A stretch of 64,000 nt of DNA from DASTDH01 sp035601575 (GCA_035601575.1 DATNNZ010000323.1:9200-73199), one strand, 5' to 3'; positions 45,343-55,006 are shown, numbered from the stretch's first letter. The notes: generated by a model not told the origin, from the letters alone. Numbers and translations are program-made.

Positions 45343-46397
45343 CCAGGTATGATGTGGTAGTCGTCGGAGGTGGTCCGGCCGGAGCCACCGCCGCCGCAAT
45401 CTCCGCGGCATCCGGACTACGAACGCTGGTAATCGAACGCACCTTTTTTCCGAGAGACAAAGTTTGCGGTGATTGCCTAAATCCTGCTTGCTGGGAGGTC
45501 TTCGATCGTCTCGGCACAGCCACCGAAATCGCCGCCCTGCCCTCCTCCCGGCTACAGTGGGTTGAATTTGTGAATCTTAGAGGTGTCCGGATCCGTCGAC
45601 GGTTGCCTCAAAACGAACGGGGCGAGGTAGCGTTGCGTCGTCGCCTGTTAGACAATGCACTCCTGAACCGCGCCCGCGAACTGGGAGCAGAAGTTTGGCA
45701 TGGAGAACCGGTGCTGGGTCTGACTGAAGGTTGGCGCATACAAACGGAAACACGCGTCGTTGGCGCCGAGTTCCTGATTGCTGCCGATGGCCGAAATTCA
45801 TCGGTCGCGCGCTTTCTGCATCATTTCCCGCAGACCAGAACCGATCGGATCGCCTACCAAACGCACTTTGCGGCCAAATGGGAACCGCATGTCGCACTGG
45901 AACTGTGGCCACAGGGTTACCTTGGTAGACAAACCGTTGACCAGGACACGGTGGGAGTCTGTGTGGTCAGTCGGCCCGCGCTGGCCGAAGAATTTCGCCG
46001 AATGATAGCAAGGCGATTTGGTTTGGCGAGCGACCACCGTTGGAACTCAATAGCCCCCCTTACGCGCAAGCCGATGGTAACTCGCCAGGAAAAACTGTTC
46101 TATGTCGGCGATGCCGCCAGAGTCGTCGAGCCATTCACCGGAGAGGGAATTCTGTACGCCCTTAAATCTGGGCTACTAGCGGCGGAAACAATTAAAAGGT
46201 CAATCGTCAACCGAGTTGATTGCCGACAGGAATACTGGGAGGCTCATCGGCAATTGTACACCGGACGTCTATGGATCAATCGGCTAGCGCGCTGGTCTGT
46301 CCTTCATCCTCGCATGTCGAGCAACCTGCTTGAATTGCTGCGCTTCCTTCCCGGCCCGCTGAATTATTTGACCGAGAGGGTAGTGGGCTCGCAATGA
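45339..46397 (+). CDS. FAD-dependent oxidoreductase, geranylgeranyl reductase-like
   Basis: 352 residues from GTG 45339. FAD motif YDVVVVGGGPAGATAAAIS at the start; the CGDCLNPACWEVFDRLG block with its Cys; and FYVGDAARVVEPFTGEGI near residue 255, the second FAD motif. This pattern marks the geranylgeranyl reductase/digeranylglycerophospholipid reductase group, which reduces isoprenoid double bonds, and some menaquinone- or polyketide-related flavoproteins. It is translationally coupled to hemW. Substrate unknown. Confidence 0.85.
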   Translation: MTRYDVVVVGGGPAGATAAAISAASGLRTLVIERTFFPRDKVCGDCLNPACWEVFDRLGTATEIAALPSSRLQWVEFVNLRGVRIRRRLPQNERGEVALRRRLLDNALLNRARELGAEVWHGEPVLGLTEGWRIQTETRVVGAEFLIAADGRNSSVARFLHHFPQTRTDRIAYQTHFAAKWEPHVALELWPQGYLGRQTVDQDTVGVCVVSRPALAEEFRRMIARRFGLASDHRWNSIAPLTRKPMVTRQEKLFYVGDAARVVEPFTGEGILYALKSGLLAAETIKRSIVNRVDCRQEYWEAHRQLYTGRLWINRLARWSVLHPRMSSNLLELLRFLPGPLNYLTERVVGSQ

Positions 46398-46416
46398 CGA
46401 AATGGGCGAGCAACGA

Positions 46417-46525
46417 ATGGCTCAACCCGGCGGCATGGAGATCCAGAACGAAAAGGCCCAGCTACCAAAGCGCCGAGGCCACATTCGCTAAGCTTCGTTG
46501 CGCCCCGGCGGCCGCCCATTCTCCC
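46417..46525 (+). repeat. REP-like repeat copy
   Basis: ATGGCTCAACCCGGCGGCAT, then AGCTACCAAAGCGCCGAGG and a GC-rich tail (CGCCCCGGCGGCCGCC) match the dispersed family seen at 14982, 25861, 26489 and 26608. It fills the gap between the convergent flavoprotein and YggS genes and could also end transcription. Confidence 0.65.
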
Positions 46526-46528
46526 TAC

Positions 46529-47221
46529 TCACCTCGCACGCCGTTCCCCAAATATCGCCGTACCCACTCGAACCATCGTCGCGCCCTCTGCAATCGCGAC
46601 CAGATAGTCGCCACTCATGCCCATTGAAAGCTCGGGCCACGGAAAACCGGACTCGCGCGTTAACCGATCGCGCAATTCTCGCAACGCAACAAAATAGCGC
46701 CGAGAATGTTCCGGGGACGGTGCAAGTGGCGGAATTGTCATTAATCCTTCGATGTTGGCTCGCTTAAATCCCGCGACCGTCTCAATCTGCTCAAATAATT
46801 TGGCTGGCGAAAATCCAAACTTCGACGCTTCTCCGGCGACGTTGACTTGCAAAAGAACCCGCGGGAAAAGACCCAACTCGGTCGCTACCCGATCAATGTC
46901 CGCCAATAGTTCGACTGAATCGACACCGTGGATGAGCTGAAATAACGGTAGCGCGATGCGCACTTTGTTACTCTGCAGATGTCCGATCAGATGCCACTGT
47001 ACCCGCGATGATAACTCTGGAATCTTCGCTCGCGCTTCCTGCACCCGATTTTCTCCAAAGATCAACTGGCCGGCATCAATCGCTTTCTGGATTACATCGA
47101 CTGGATGGGTTTTGGTCACCGCGACCAGCTGAACAGAACCATTAGGACGGCCAGCCGCTCTCTCCGCCTCGCTGATAGCCTGTCGCACTCTTACCAGATT
47201 TTCTGAAATGTCCGCAGCCAT
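46529..47221 (-). CDS. YggS/PLPBP family pyridoxal phosphate homeostasis protein
   Basis: 230 residues. PLP-binding Lys lies in LVAVTKTHPVDVIQ; other signatures are FGENRVQEARAKI, WHLIGHLQSNK and LSMGMSGDYLVAI. The family binds PLP without known catalysis and maintains vitamin B6 and amino-acid balance. It diverges from the LysR gene, with 52 bases between starts. Confidence 0.94.
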   Translation of the reverse strand: MAADISENLVRVRQAISEAERAAGRPNGSVQLVAVTKTHPVDVIQKAIDAGQLIFGENRVQEARAKIPELSSRVQWHLIGHLQSNKVRIALPLFQLIHGVDSVELLADIDRVATELGLFPRVLLQVNVAGEASKFGFSPAKLFEQIETVAGFKRANIEGLMTIPPLAPSPEHSRRYFVALRELRDRLTRESGFPWPELSMGMSGDYLVAIAEGATMVRVGTAIFGERRAR

Positions 47222-47273
47222 TGACTCAATTATTAGAAAAACTTATTCTGCCCGATCGGCTTATCGCTAGCGA

Positions 47274-48161
47274 ATGCAAATCGAAACGCTTAAGATTTTT
47301 TGCGATCTGGTCGAGACTTCTAGCTTCTCCAAGGCCGCCGAATTGAATACGATCACGCAAAGCGCTGTGAGTCAGCAAATCCGGGCGATTGAACAGAAAT
47401 TCAAGGTAGCGCTGATCGAACGAGCCAACAAAAATTTTTCGGTAACAGCGGAAGGTCGGGCGTTTCTCCAAGCCAGCCAAGAGATCCTTCGCATCTACGA
47501 CAGTCTGGGCGATCGCCTGGCGCAATTACAAAAGGTGGTATCCGGTCATTTGCGAATCGCCACAGTACACAGCATTGGGCTGCATGAATTACCGCGCAAC
47601 TTGAAGCTTTTTAAGAAAGCGTTTCCGGCAATCGAGGTCCAAGTAGAATATTTGCGGTCGGCTCAAGTATATCAACACGTAGCCGAAGGAGCCGCCGATC
47701 TCGGATTCGTCGCCTACCCTACACGCCATCGCGGCGTAGTCATCGAAAGCAGTTGGAAAGACAAGTTGGTTTTGATCTGTCCGCCGACTCACCCGCTAGC
47801 TGATCGTCAAAGCGTACCGATCACCGCGCTGGAAGGCGAGAAATTCATTTCCTTCAGTTTCGATCTGCCGACTCGGAAGGCGATCGATCGAATTTTCAAA
47901 GCCCACACGGTTAGCATCCGCCGGTCAATGGAGTTTGATAACATTGAAACGGTGAAGCGGGCGGTAGAGATCGAGGACGGCATTTCGATTGTACCACTGA
48001 ATACGATCGAAGAAGAACGGCAGATCGGCAGCATTGTTGCCGTGGAAATTGAATCAGTGGACACCTGGCGCCCTATCGGGCTAGTTCAGCGTCGGGCGCG
48101 TCGTCAAGCTCCGGCAACCAGCGCCTTTGTTCACATGCTAAAACAGAGAGACGAGCTTTGA
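47274..48161 (+). CDS. LysR-family transcriptional regulator
   Basis: 295 residues. N-terminal winged helix (1-60) with the LysR pattern FCDLVETSSFSKAAELNTITQS then AVSQQIRAIEQKF. The substrate-binding domain starts near 90 (VSGHLRIATVHSIGLHELP). The effector is not identifiable. It diverges from the YggS gene over a 52-base gap that must hold both promoters, so autoregulation or control of that gene is possible. Confidence 0.92.
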   Translation: MQIETLKIFCDLVETSSFSKAAELNTITQSAVSQQIRAIEQKFKVALIERANKNFSVTAEGRAFLQASQEILRIYDSLGDRLAQLQKVVSGHLRIATVHSIGLHELPRNLKLFKKAFPAIEVQVEYLRSAQVYQHVAEGAADLGFVAYPTRHRGVVIESSWKDKLVLICPPTHPLADRQSVPITALEGEKFISFSFDLPTRKAIDRIFKAHTVSIRRSMEFDNIETVKRAVEIEDGISIVPLNTIEEERQIGSIVAVEIESVDTWRPIGLVQRRARRQAPATSAFVHMLKQRDEL

Positions 48162-48167
48162 ACGAGG

Positions 48168-48231
48168 TTGCGACTCATAGGGCCGATGAGACCCATAGGA
48201 CATATGAGACCCATAGGTCTTATGAAGTCTG
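48168..48231. repeat. 18-bp imperfect tandem repeat
   Basis: About three and a half units of the pattern TATGAGACCCATAGGTCT: partial CGACTCATAGGGCC, then GATGAGACCCATAGGACA, TATGAGACCCATAGGTCT and TATGAAGTC. The units are nearly palindromic. They lie between the LysR stop and the convergent unknown gene. A related sequence occurs near 28383-28425. Confidence 0.7.
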
Positions 48232-48256
48232 TTATGCTCCGTGCCGAAGCGTGTTC

Positions 48257-49876
48257 TTACCGCTCGATAAAGCTTAAGCCGGCAGCGGCTCCAACACCGA
48301 GAGCGCTTGCCTCGAAGGCAGTCAGCGGTCCAACGGAATCATCGAGAGTACCATCCGGCAGCTCGCGTCGGCACATTAGAATAGGTGTCAGATGTTTACA
48401 TACCTCGGACGTTTCCGGCAGAGCGTTCGGATCGATGAAATCAGCCAGGTTGGGCACCAGCGCCGCACCGAAAACAAGCATTGGCCGAATGCTTCCATAC
48501 CCACGCTCAAACAAAGTGTTTGCGTCGAGATAGAACTGGACCGCCGAAGGTTGGCTGACATCCACAATTTTATAATTGCTTGGAGCACGCAGGCCAATCT
48601 GTTGATCCTGCAAGCGCGCCCGCGCTTCGGCATAAGCCTCTTCATTCCGGGCCGCGACAAAATAGTTGCCGCTCATACCAAAGACGAAGTTAACCGATTG
48701 GCCCGCCGCGAATCGGAACACTGGTGAATCGCCCATATCTTTTTCTGTCCACCGGTCCGGAAACTCCTGCTGTAGAATCTTGCGTATCATTCCGGCAAAA
48801 GAATCAGGATCACTCACTTGCAAAAGGAAGAACCCATCGAGCAGGTCCTGGCTTGGCTTTTGATTGATCACTATCTCCGCCCCTTTCACGACCTCGCTGA
48901 GGTGATGAAAATCGACTCCAGAGTTGGTCACTTCGTTAAGGTACTGTTCAGCGGTTTGAGCAATGCCCCATTCTTTGGCCATCCTTCTCGTCAATTCACG
49001 GATGTGCAGCAAATCCAAAGGCAAAGAGATGTAAGCGAGGGTCTCCGGCGTAGTAAGGTACATTCCCTTAGCCGGAAGTTTGGTCTGGCCAGAGGTAACA
49101 CGAGTAAAAACTGTATCATGAATATTTGGTCCCTCCAATTTCGTTGCGAGCATAACCGCCGGAATTGCGTTGGAAGATGCAAGCCAATCCGATGGCGAGG
49201 ACGATGGTCCCTCCGTTTTGCCGCTCACGAATCCGAAGAAATCGGCATCAGACGGAACGTGGGTGTGGCACTGACGGAAAACCTCGGAAGTTTCAAGTCC
49301 GGCCGGCTTGTTGCCGATCCTTTTCAAGCTACTGCGGAGAGCCTCAGGGCGTAAACTGAAGAGTAACCACTGGCCACTACGGACAGCGAACATCAATTTT
49401 CCCGCTCTGGGAGACCGACTGGCAGGACGTTGCGGATCCGACGATATCACTGCTAACCGGTAGCCGGATAGTTCATGAACCCGGTCATCAATTTCGCTTT
49501 GCCAGTCGCGCAAGTCACCTGAGCACCTGGCGCCGAAAACCCAATCTTTGCCGCTCCAGTCCGAACAACACAAATAGATGTTTATCGGCCGCAATCGCAC
49601 CAGTGCAGACCAAGCCGCTTTCCACGACGGCGGTATTTGTCCAATCGGGCGCGAAAAAAACCGGGCGACTGTCGGCTCCAGGCATATCTTGCTCAGGGTC
49701 GTCTCCGGCCACCGTTTCATGGATTCCGGTACGTCGCGAAGCTCAAGATAAAGGACGCTATCCGGGGAGGCCAATCGCGCAGCAGGCGTTTTTTCACTTT
49801 CGTCTCGGCCTAGTAAGAGAAAAAGAAGAGCGGCGATGGCGACAACAAAAAAGACGCCGAACAAGATTCGTTTCAT
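48257..49876 (-). CDS. Large envelope-anchored protein of unknown function
   Basis: 539 residues. An N-terminal hydrophobic helix (ILFGVFFVVAIAALLFLLLG) is an uncleaved anchor or signal. The rest is a soluble, mixed alpha/beta protein, with PDSVLYLELRDVPESMKRWPET near the start, which resembles DUF3352-type proteins that open with a similar VLYLEL strand. A Ser/Pro-rich stretch and a C-terminal Ala/Gly-rich hydrophobic segment follow. No catalytic motif is visible. It converges on the LysR gene. Confidence 0.65.
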   Translation of the reverse strand: MKRILFGVFFVVAIAALLFLLLGRDESEKTPAARLASPDSVLYLELRDVPESMKRWPETTLSKICLEPTVARFFSRPIGQIPPSWKAAWSALVRLRPINIYLCCSDWSGKDWVFGARCSGDLRDWQSEIDDRVHELSGYRLAVISSDPQRPASRSPRAGKLMFAVRSGQWLLFSLRPEALRSSLKRIGNKPAGLETSEVFRQCHTHVPSDADFFGFVSGKTEGPSSSPSDWLASSNAIPAVMLATKLEGPNIHDTVFTRVTSGQTKLPAKGMYLTTPETLAYISLPLDLLHIRELTRRMAKEWGIAQTAEQYLNEVTNSGVDFHHLSEVVKGAEIVINQKPSQDLLDGFFLLQVSDPDSFAGMIRKILQQEFPDRWTEKDMGDSPVFRFAAGQSVNFVFGMSGNYFVAARNEEAYAEARARLQDQQIGLRAPSNYKIVDVSQPSAVQFYLDANTLFERGYGSIRPMLVFGAALVPNLADFIDPNALPETSEVCKHLTPILMCRRELPDGTLDDSVGPLTAFEASALGVGAAAGLSFIER

Positions 49877-50039
49877 CAGTAGCCTCTTAGGAAAAACCTG
49901 CTTTCTGGTCCTGTCGAGCCGAGTTTTCAGAAGTTGTCCGGTAGCCGGCTGGCTGGGGCCAACTGCTTCGCTCGGTCATAAATAGCTGTGAAACAGATAT
50001 TAGCGTAAGCTACGGCGGCTGGCGCGTCTGTTTGCGTGC

Positions 50040-52181
50040 TTAGGCGACGGCGGGATCAACCGGAGAATGGCTCGGTTCCATGGGTTCCGAAGTCGCCCTC
50101 GATAGGCGTTCCGGTGAACGGTAACTTTCCAACGCTTTTGACCAAACCGGATTCATCAGGTGGGCCGGCGTTTTCCAAATGAGCACGTGTAATCGCGCAA
50201 CCGTCGGGCCATCGGCCAGGAGAGCTCTTTTTTCGCGAGGGGTCAGCGCCTCCGGACCTTGCCGGAAGAGTTTAGCGGCCAGGGACGCCACATAGCCTTC
50301 GGCGGCGGGAGCATGATTGCGCCGCTCTTTCTGGAGAGCAACATGTACCGCATTGTAGAACGGATCGAGAATTGCGTGCACGAACTGGTCGCCTTCGCGC
50401 AATTGGAAGACGTAAGAGGTCGTAAGCTCCTTTACTGGCTCGGTTTCTTCCGGCGTTAGAAAAAAAGTCTTGAGCAGGCCGGATCGTCCGCTCAATAGCG
50501 CCAAAGGAACCGCCAACCAGAGACCGAGGAGGATCGGCAGAAGCCAAAGAAAATACCCCGGAGAAATCCACCACGCGAACAGGCCCAAGCCAATCCCGCA
50601 GACAGGCAGCGGCCAGTATTCACTCAGCGTAGCCGCCCAACCTGGACCCTCTCCGCCTTCTCTGGTCTGGGTATGCCAAGTCACCGTCTGTCCTCCCAGA
50701 TTTCGGAAAACAAATCGGGTATGAAACCAAACCATGATCGGCGCAACCAGGATCGAGAACACGACCTCAAGGAGAACTCCAACGGCCGCACGTAACCCTC
50801 CCCCATAGGGCCTCAGCGACTTCGATTGGGAAGAAAGGTGGATCAGACTTAAGAGTTTCGGACTGAATAGCAATAACAAGGTCAAAAACATGAGAATGAA
50901 CGCGGACGGAAGCTGAACGTTCAACGTCTTTTGATGCCACCGATCAATCGCAGCTTGAAAAGTTCCGAACAGGATAAATAGCGCCAGCAACGGAGATGAG
51001 CCGTAAGCAAGGATTCCTTGGATGAGATGAAGCCGGCTCACCGGACGGATTTTCTCTGCCAACAGAAACCACATATGCTGGAGATTCCCTTGGCACCATC
51101 GACGATCGCGTTTTACGTACTCCGTCAGGTTGGGCGGCAAACCTTCATAGCTGCCCTCGAGATCGTAGGCGAACCAGACTTCCCAACCAGCGTCTCGCAT
51201 TAGCGCCGCTTCGACAAAATCATGGCTCAGCACGCGTCCACCCAATGGCGCCCGTCCAGGAAGTTCGGGCAACCCGCAACTGGTGAGGAAAGGAGAGACT
51301 CGGATGATCGCGTTGTGTCCCCAATAATTTCCAGCACCCTGTTGCCAAAAGTTCAGTCCCGCTGCGAAAACTGGACTGTAAAGACGGGACGCGAATTGCT
51401 GAATTCGGCCAAATAAGGTCTGCGCTTTCGCGAGCTTTGGCATGGTTTGAATGATGCCGGTACGCGGATTCACCTCCATCAGCCGCACCAATGATGAAAC
51501 CGCTTCACCGGTCATAATGCTGTCGGCATCGAGGACGATCATGTACCGATGCCGATGCCCCCAGCGCCGGCAAAAATCAGCGATATTCCCGCTTTTGCGG
51601 TTTACCGGCAAGCGTCTTCGCCGGTAATGGATCTTACCGAACCCGTTGGTCTGCCGGCAGAGGTCTGCCCAGGCGAGTTCTTCCTCTACCACTTTGCTGG
51701 GCTCAACCGAATCGCTCAGAAGATAAAAATCAAAATTCTCAAGCTCGCTTCTTTGCTGCAACGAATCGTATAGAGTCCGGATATTGCCGAAAACGGTCGT
51801 TGCGTCTTCGTTAAAAATCGGCATAGCGATCGCAGTCGACGCCAGCGGTGTGGCCGGGTCCAGCGTATTTGTGATCTTGAGCGGCTCATGTCCTTCCGCC
51901 AAAACCAGAAATCCGATAAAGGCTTGGGTAAACCCAAAGGCGAGAGCTGTGAATAGCAGTACGAAAAGGCCGAGCTCCACCACTTTGAGCGGGCTCCATC
52001 CTCCCAAATTCAGCATGTCGCACATCAGCCAAATGCCGATGCCGGCAATACCCAGAGTGACCAGGCCCACCGCCCAACGTCGTAGGCGGACCTTCGCCTG
52101 AAAGACTTCATCTAGTCTCGCTGGCCCAACGAGTTCGACGAGTCTTGCTGATCGATCTGGACCGCTCATATGCTGAACCAT
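50040..52181 (-). CDS. mdoH: Periplasmic glucan glucosyltransferase MdoH/OpgH
   Basis: 713 residues. MdoH makes the beta-1,2-glucan backbone of osmoregulated periplasmic glucans from UDP-glucose, at the inner membrane. The GT2 core shows LLSDSVEPSKVV, RKSGNIADFCRRWG, VLDADSIMTGEAV (DxD), SHDFVEAALMRDAGW and KRDRRWCQGN (QxxRW-like). About seven membrane segments surround it. It is shorter than the 847-residue E. coli protein, mainly at the N-terminus. The gene lies downstream of mdoG and a small unknown gene on the same strand. Confidence 0.94.
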   Translation of the reverse strand: MVQHMSGPDRSARLVELVGPARLDEVFQAKVRLRRWAVGLVTLGIAGIGIWLMCDMLNLGGWSPLKVVELGLFVLLFTALAFGFTQAFIGFLVLAEGHEPLKITNTLDPATPLASTAIAMPIFNEDATTVFGNIRTLYDSLQQRSELENFDFYLLSDSVEPSKVVEEELAWADLCRQTNGFGKIHYRRRRLPVNRKSGNIADFCRRWGHRHRYMIVLDADSIMTGEAVSSLVRLMEVNPRTGIIQTMPKLAKAQTLFGRIQQFASRLYSPVFAAGLNFWQQGAGNYWGHNAIIRVSPFLTSCGLPELPGRAPLGGRVLSHDFVEAALMRDAGWEVWFAYDLEGSYEGLPPNLTEYVKRDRRWCQGNLQHMWFLLAEKIRPVSRLHLIQGILAYGSSPLLALFILFGTFQAAIDRWHQKTLNVQLPSAFILMFLTLLLLFSPKLLSLIHLSSQSKSLRPYGGGLRAAVGVLLEVVFSILVAPIMVWFHTRFVFRNLGGQTVTWHTQTREGGEGPGWAATLSEYWPLPVCGIGLGLFAWWISPGYFLWLLPILLGLWLAVPLALLSGRSGLLKTFFLTPEETEPVKELTTSYVFQLREGDQFVHAILDPFYNAVHVALQKERRNHAPAAEGYVASLAAKLFRQGPEALTPREKRALLADGPTVARLHVLIWKTPAHLMNPVWSKALESYRSPERLSRATSEPMEPSHSPVDPAVA

Positions 52182-52238
52182 TTCATTGAAGGACCCAATC
52201 TTCCATTTCCTAAAACAACCACTACCACGCGAATAGAT

Positions 52239-52814
52239 TTACAAACTCGCGAAAATCAATAATCCAATAATGCCCAAACCAAGACACCAGCTTAAAATTC
52301 GGTTGGATCCCAAGAAGGCCAATCGCTCCGCGAAAGTAATGACCTTTTCACCGGTGGAAGAAAATCGAAACGGGCGGGCGGTGATACTTGCCTGCTGCAG
52401 CCGCGGGGTCGGCTTGAGTCTAACCTCTCGAAGAGCTTCCAAAACCTCATCGGATAACTGGACGTGCGACTTGAAACTACCTCGCTCGCTCGGTTCCGTC
52501 AGGAAAAGGCGAATGCGCTCTTCAACCGATCTCCGATCCGGCGGCACCCCCGTCCCGATCAAATGGCCTAGAGCTTGATCCAGGGCCCGCTGAGTCTCCT
52601 CGAACGCGAGCTGGGTCGCCGGGGTGAACGGTTCCTGGCGTTTCCGCGCAATCGCTTGCTCGAAACTCGAAAGTAGAACGAGCTGCCGCTCAACGTCCTC
52701 AGGGACTTTGAGAGCATCCAAATAGTCGTTGATGCGGTCCCAAGCCTCTTTCCACTCGGGTGATGCATTAATTCCTACGCGTAAAAGGGTTAAGTATTCA
52801 GCAGATATAGCCAT
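52239..52814 (-). CDS. Tail-anchored protein of unknown function between mdoG and mdoH
   Basis: 191 residues from ATG 52814; a TTG at 52826 is an alternative. Mostly charged helices (WKEAWDRINDYLDALKVPED; EETQRALDQALGHLIG), then one hydrophobic helix at the C-terminus (SWCLGLGIIGLLIFASL). The start overlaps the mdoG stop by about 25 bases, and mdoH starts 57 bases downstream, so it belongs to the glucan operon. It may supply or replace part of the cytoplasmic N-terminal region missing from this shorter MdoH. No named family recognised. Confidence 0.65.
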   Translation of the reverse strand: MAISAEYLTLLRVGINASPEWKEAWDRINDYLDALKVPEDVERQLVLLSSFEQAIARKRQEPFTPATQLAFEETQRALDQALGHLIGTGVPPDRRSVEERIRLFLTEPSERGSFKSHVQLSDEVLEALREVRLKPTPRLQQASITARPFRFSSTGEKVITFAERLAFLGSNRILSWCLGLGIIGLLIFASL

Positions 52815-54328
52815 TTTTCCGAGCAAAACCGGTCGCGCCGCAAAATAACACAGCTAACATCCATACTCTGGGGCGGAGTTGGATCGAAAATGGTAAAGCT
52901 CACCAGCCAACCTCGCTCAGTTGGCGCAAATTGTATATCCTTCACTTGACCGCCTTGGTTTGCCACAACGTAAGGACGCAGCTCATCCACTGGAATGGTC
53001 TCGCCGTTCTCCGGTTTGGCAAACTCTACCGTAAAACGCGTCTCGCTCGCTCGCGGATTCGGCACAACCGTCGTGGAGACAACCCGGAATTGGTTGGTGC
53101 CCGCCTCTTTGCCATTCCAAACCAGTTGATAAGCAAACTCGTACCGGCTGCCGGCTTCTGGAGTATTGGCCAGCTCCCAACCCGCCACCATGTTGTCGCT
53201 GTATTCATCGGTGGAAGGAATTTCCAGTAGTCGCACATACCCCGGACCAAAGTCGCTTTTCGGCACAACAGTCAGGTTAGGACGACGATGATATTCGGCC
53301 TCCAGGTCCAGGTAATGGCTCAGATCTCGATCGCGCTGTAAAAGAGAAAACGAAGTCACGTCAGAGAACTTTCGTACGACAACGGATTTGGGGTTGTCTA
53401 AAGGAGCCCATAATTTTTCACCAGATACAGTTTCCATCAGTAGACCGTCGGAGTCGTGCACTTCCGGGCGAAACTCTCTCCGTTTAAAATCGGTCTTATT
53501 CATCGAGAACTCCATCTTGCCGGTAGGTTGATAGTCGGGCTTCAATGTCGGTTTATTCACCGTGTTCTCGCCGAAATAGAACATACTGGTGAGGGGCGCG
53601 AGGACCACGACCTGCGGTTTCTTGCGGAAGAATAGAGTCGCTTGAATGTCCATGGTGGTGGTCTCGCCATAGTGCACGTTGAACTGATAGCCCCCGGTCA
53701 CGCTCTGACTATCCAATAGCGCATAGAATTGCAAACTCGTGTCGGTTGGTTTGGGTTGGCGAATCCAGAACTCGCAAAAGCTGGGAAATTCTTCTGGACT
53801 CAACCCGGTATTGACGCCCAGTCCGCGTGTGGACAAGCCCCAATGCAGTCCTTTCGTGATAGCCCGAAAATAGCTCGCCCCAAGAAAGGAAAGAAACTCG
53901 TCCTGAACACCAGGACGCGTCGAAGGAACGTAAGCCTTGAAACCAGCGAAGGTTTCTCGCCCGCTGAACACTATTTCCTTATCATAATGGAAATAAGAGG
54001 GCGAAAAAGGGATGTCTCTGAGCCGATCCGGTTCGATCGCATGAATTAAAACCTGCTGCTTGTAATAATATCCGGGGTGAAAGAACCCGAGCCGGTAGGG
54101 AAGTGAGGGCCACACCGTATGCTCGGGCAAAAAGCGGATTCGGCGGTAAAGATCATAATCCAAATTCTGCAAATCAGGAGAAAGCTGTTGTGGTTGGGCC
54201 GCGAACGGCTGTTGAGCCAATGCTTCGGCTTTCTTTACTACGTCGCCGTAGCCAAAGATCGGCTCCTCTTGAGCAGTGACCGTCCCCAGGCCAACAAGAG
54301 CCGCCAGAAATCCCAACCGAAAATTCAT
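52790..54328 (-). CDS. mdoG: Periplasmic glucan biosynthesis protein MdoG/OpgG
   Basis: 512 residues from ATG 54328; the upstream ATG-like start at 54367 adds 13 unlikely residues. A signal peptide (FRLGFLAALVGLGTVTAQ) sends it to the periplasm. MdoG is needed for branching of the glucan. The family features are FGYGDVVKKAEALAQQPF, YRRIRF near residue 60 and RLGFFHPGYYY; GLGVNTGLSPEEFPSF and YHRRPNLTVVPKSDFGPG occur later. It is the first gene of the mdoG-unknown-mdoH operon. Confidence 0.94.
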   Translation of the reverse strand: MNFRLGFLAALVGLGTVTAQEEPIFGYGDVVKKAEALAQQPFAAQPQQLSPDLQNLDYDLYRRIRFLPEHTVWPSLPYRLGFFHPGYYYKQQVLIHAIEPDRLRDIPFSPSYFHYDKEIVFSGRETFAGFKAYVPSTRPGVQDEFLSFLGASYFRAITKGLHWGLSTRGLGVNTGLSPEEFPSFCEFWIRQPKPTDTSLQFYALLDSQSVTGGYQFNVHYGETTTMDIQATLFFRKKPQVVVLAPLTSMFYFGENTVNKPTLKPDYQPTGKMEFSMNKTDFKRREFRPEVHDSDGLLMETVSGEKLWAPLDNPKSVVVRKFSDVTSFSLLQRDRDLSHYLDLEAEYHRRPNLTVVPKSDFGPGYVRLLEIPSTDEYSDNMVAGWELANTPEAGSRYEFAYQLVWNGKEAGTNQFRVVSTTVVPNPRASETRFTVEFAKPENGETIPVDELRPYVVANQGGQVKDIQFAPTERGWLVSFTIFDPTPPQSMDVSCVILRRDRFCSEKWLYLLNT

Positions 54329-54391
54329 AAGCGAGGGACGATGGCAGCAGCCATGCAAGCTCGTCAACTTGCATGTTGCAAAAATCGCCGG

Positions 54392-55003
54392 TCAGCGCGA
54401 CCGGCGAATCAATCCGATCATCACTCCCTGGATGACCAATTCCGCTGCCGGAATCAAATCCGGATAAGACGGATTCTCTGCTTTCAGAAAGGGTTTGCCT
54501 CTTTTGAGCTGATAGCGCTTGAGCGTGACTTCACCGTCAATCAACGCGGCCACTATGTCGCCTTCGTGCGGCATTGATCGCGTTAGCAACACAGTGTCTC
54601 CATCGAGAATCTGGGCCCCAATCATCGACTCACCCCGCACCTTTAAGGCGAACACTTCACTCGCTTCATTGACGCCGAAGAATTTGGAATCGACCGCAAA
54701 TTTTGTCTCTTCCGTTGCCGCTGAATCAGTGGCATGGCCGGCGGGAATCGCCCCCAATAGGGGCACCATTCGTTGCTCTGAACGCATCCTCATCTCAGGA
54801 TCGCTCAGGCCGCGAGCTTTGTGCGGAGAACGGCTGATGACACCCTTGCGTTCCAGCGCGCGCAGGTGATTCATGGCCGCAGTCTGACTATGAAATTGAA
54901 AATGCCGCTGAATCTCGCGGCTGGTTGGAGGAAAACCTGTCTCTCGCTGATGCTGTCGTATGTAATTTAGCACCGCCCGTTGCCGCTCAGTCAAAGTCTC
55001 CAT
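54392..55003 (-). CDS. lexA: LexA repressor
   Basis: 203 residues from ATG 55003; the longer frame uses a TTG just upstream. LexA represses SOS genes and cleaves itself when RecA is active. The N-terminal winged helix has FPPTSREIQRHFQFHS. The cleavage site is Ala88-Gly89 (GAIPAGHAT). The catalytic dyad is Ser126 (GESMIG) and Lys162 (VTLKRY). A palindromic LexA box sits directly before the start codon, so the gene is autorepressed. It is divergent from the NlpC/P60-like gene. Confidence 0.95.
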   Translation of the reverse strand: METLTERQRAVLNYIRQHQRETGFPPTSREIQRHFQFHSQTAAMNHLRALERKGVISRSPHKARGLSDPEMRMRSEQRMVPLLGAIPAGHATDSAATEETKFAVDSKFFGVNEASEVFALKVRGESMIGAQILDGDTVLLTRSMPHEGDIVAALIDGEVTLKRYQLKRGKPFLKAENPSYPDLIPAAELVIQGVMIGLIRRSR

Positions 55004-55006
55004 CAA

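Noticed and set aside
48168..48231. Possible CRISPR array
   Set aside because: The repeats are contiguous with no spacers, and no cas gene is in the window.
48168..48533. Plus-strand frame starting with repeated MRPIG units
   Set aside because: The repeat is a translation of the 18-bp tandem DNA repeat, and the rest is antisense to a longer convincing gene.
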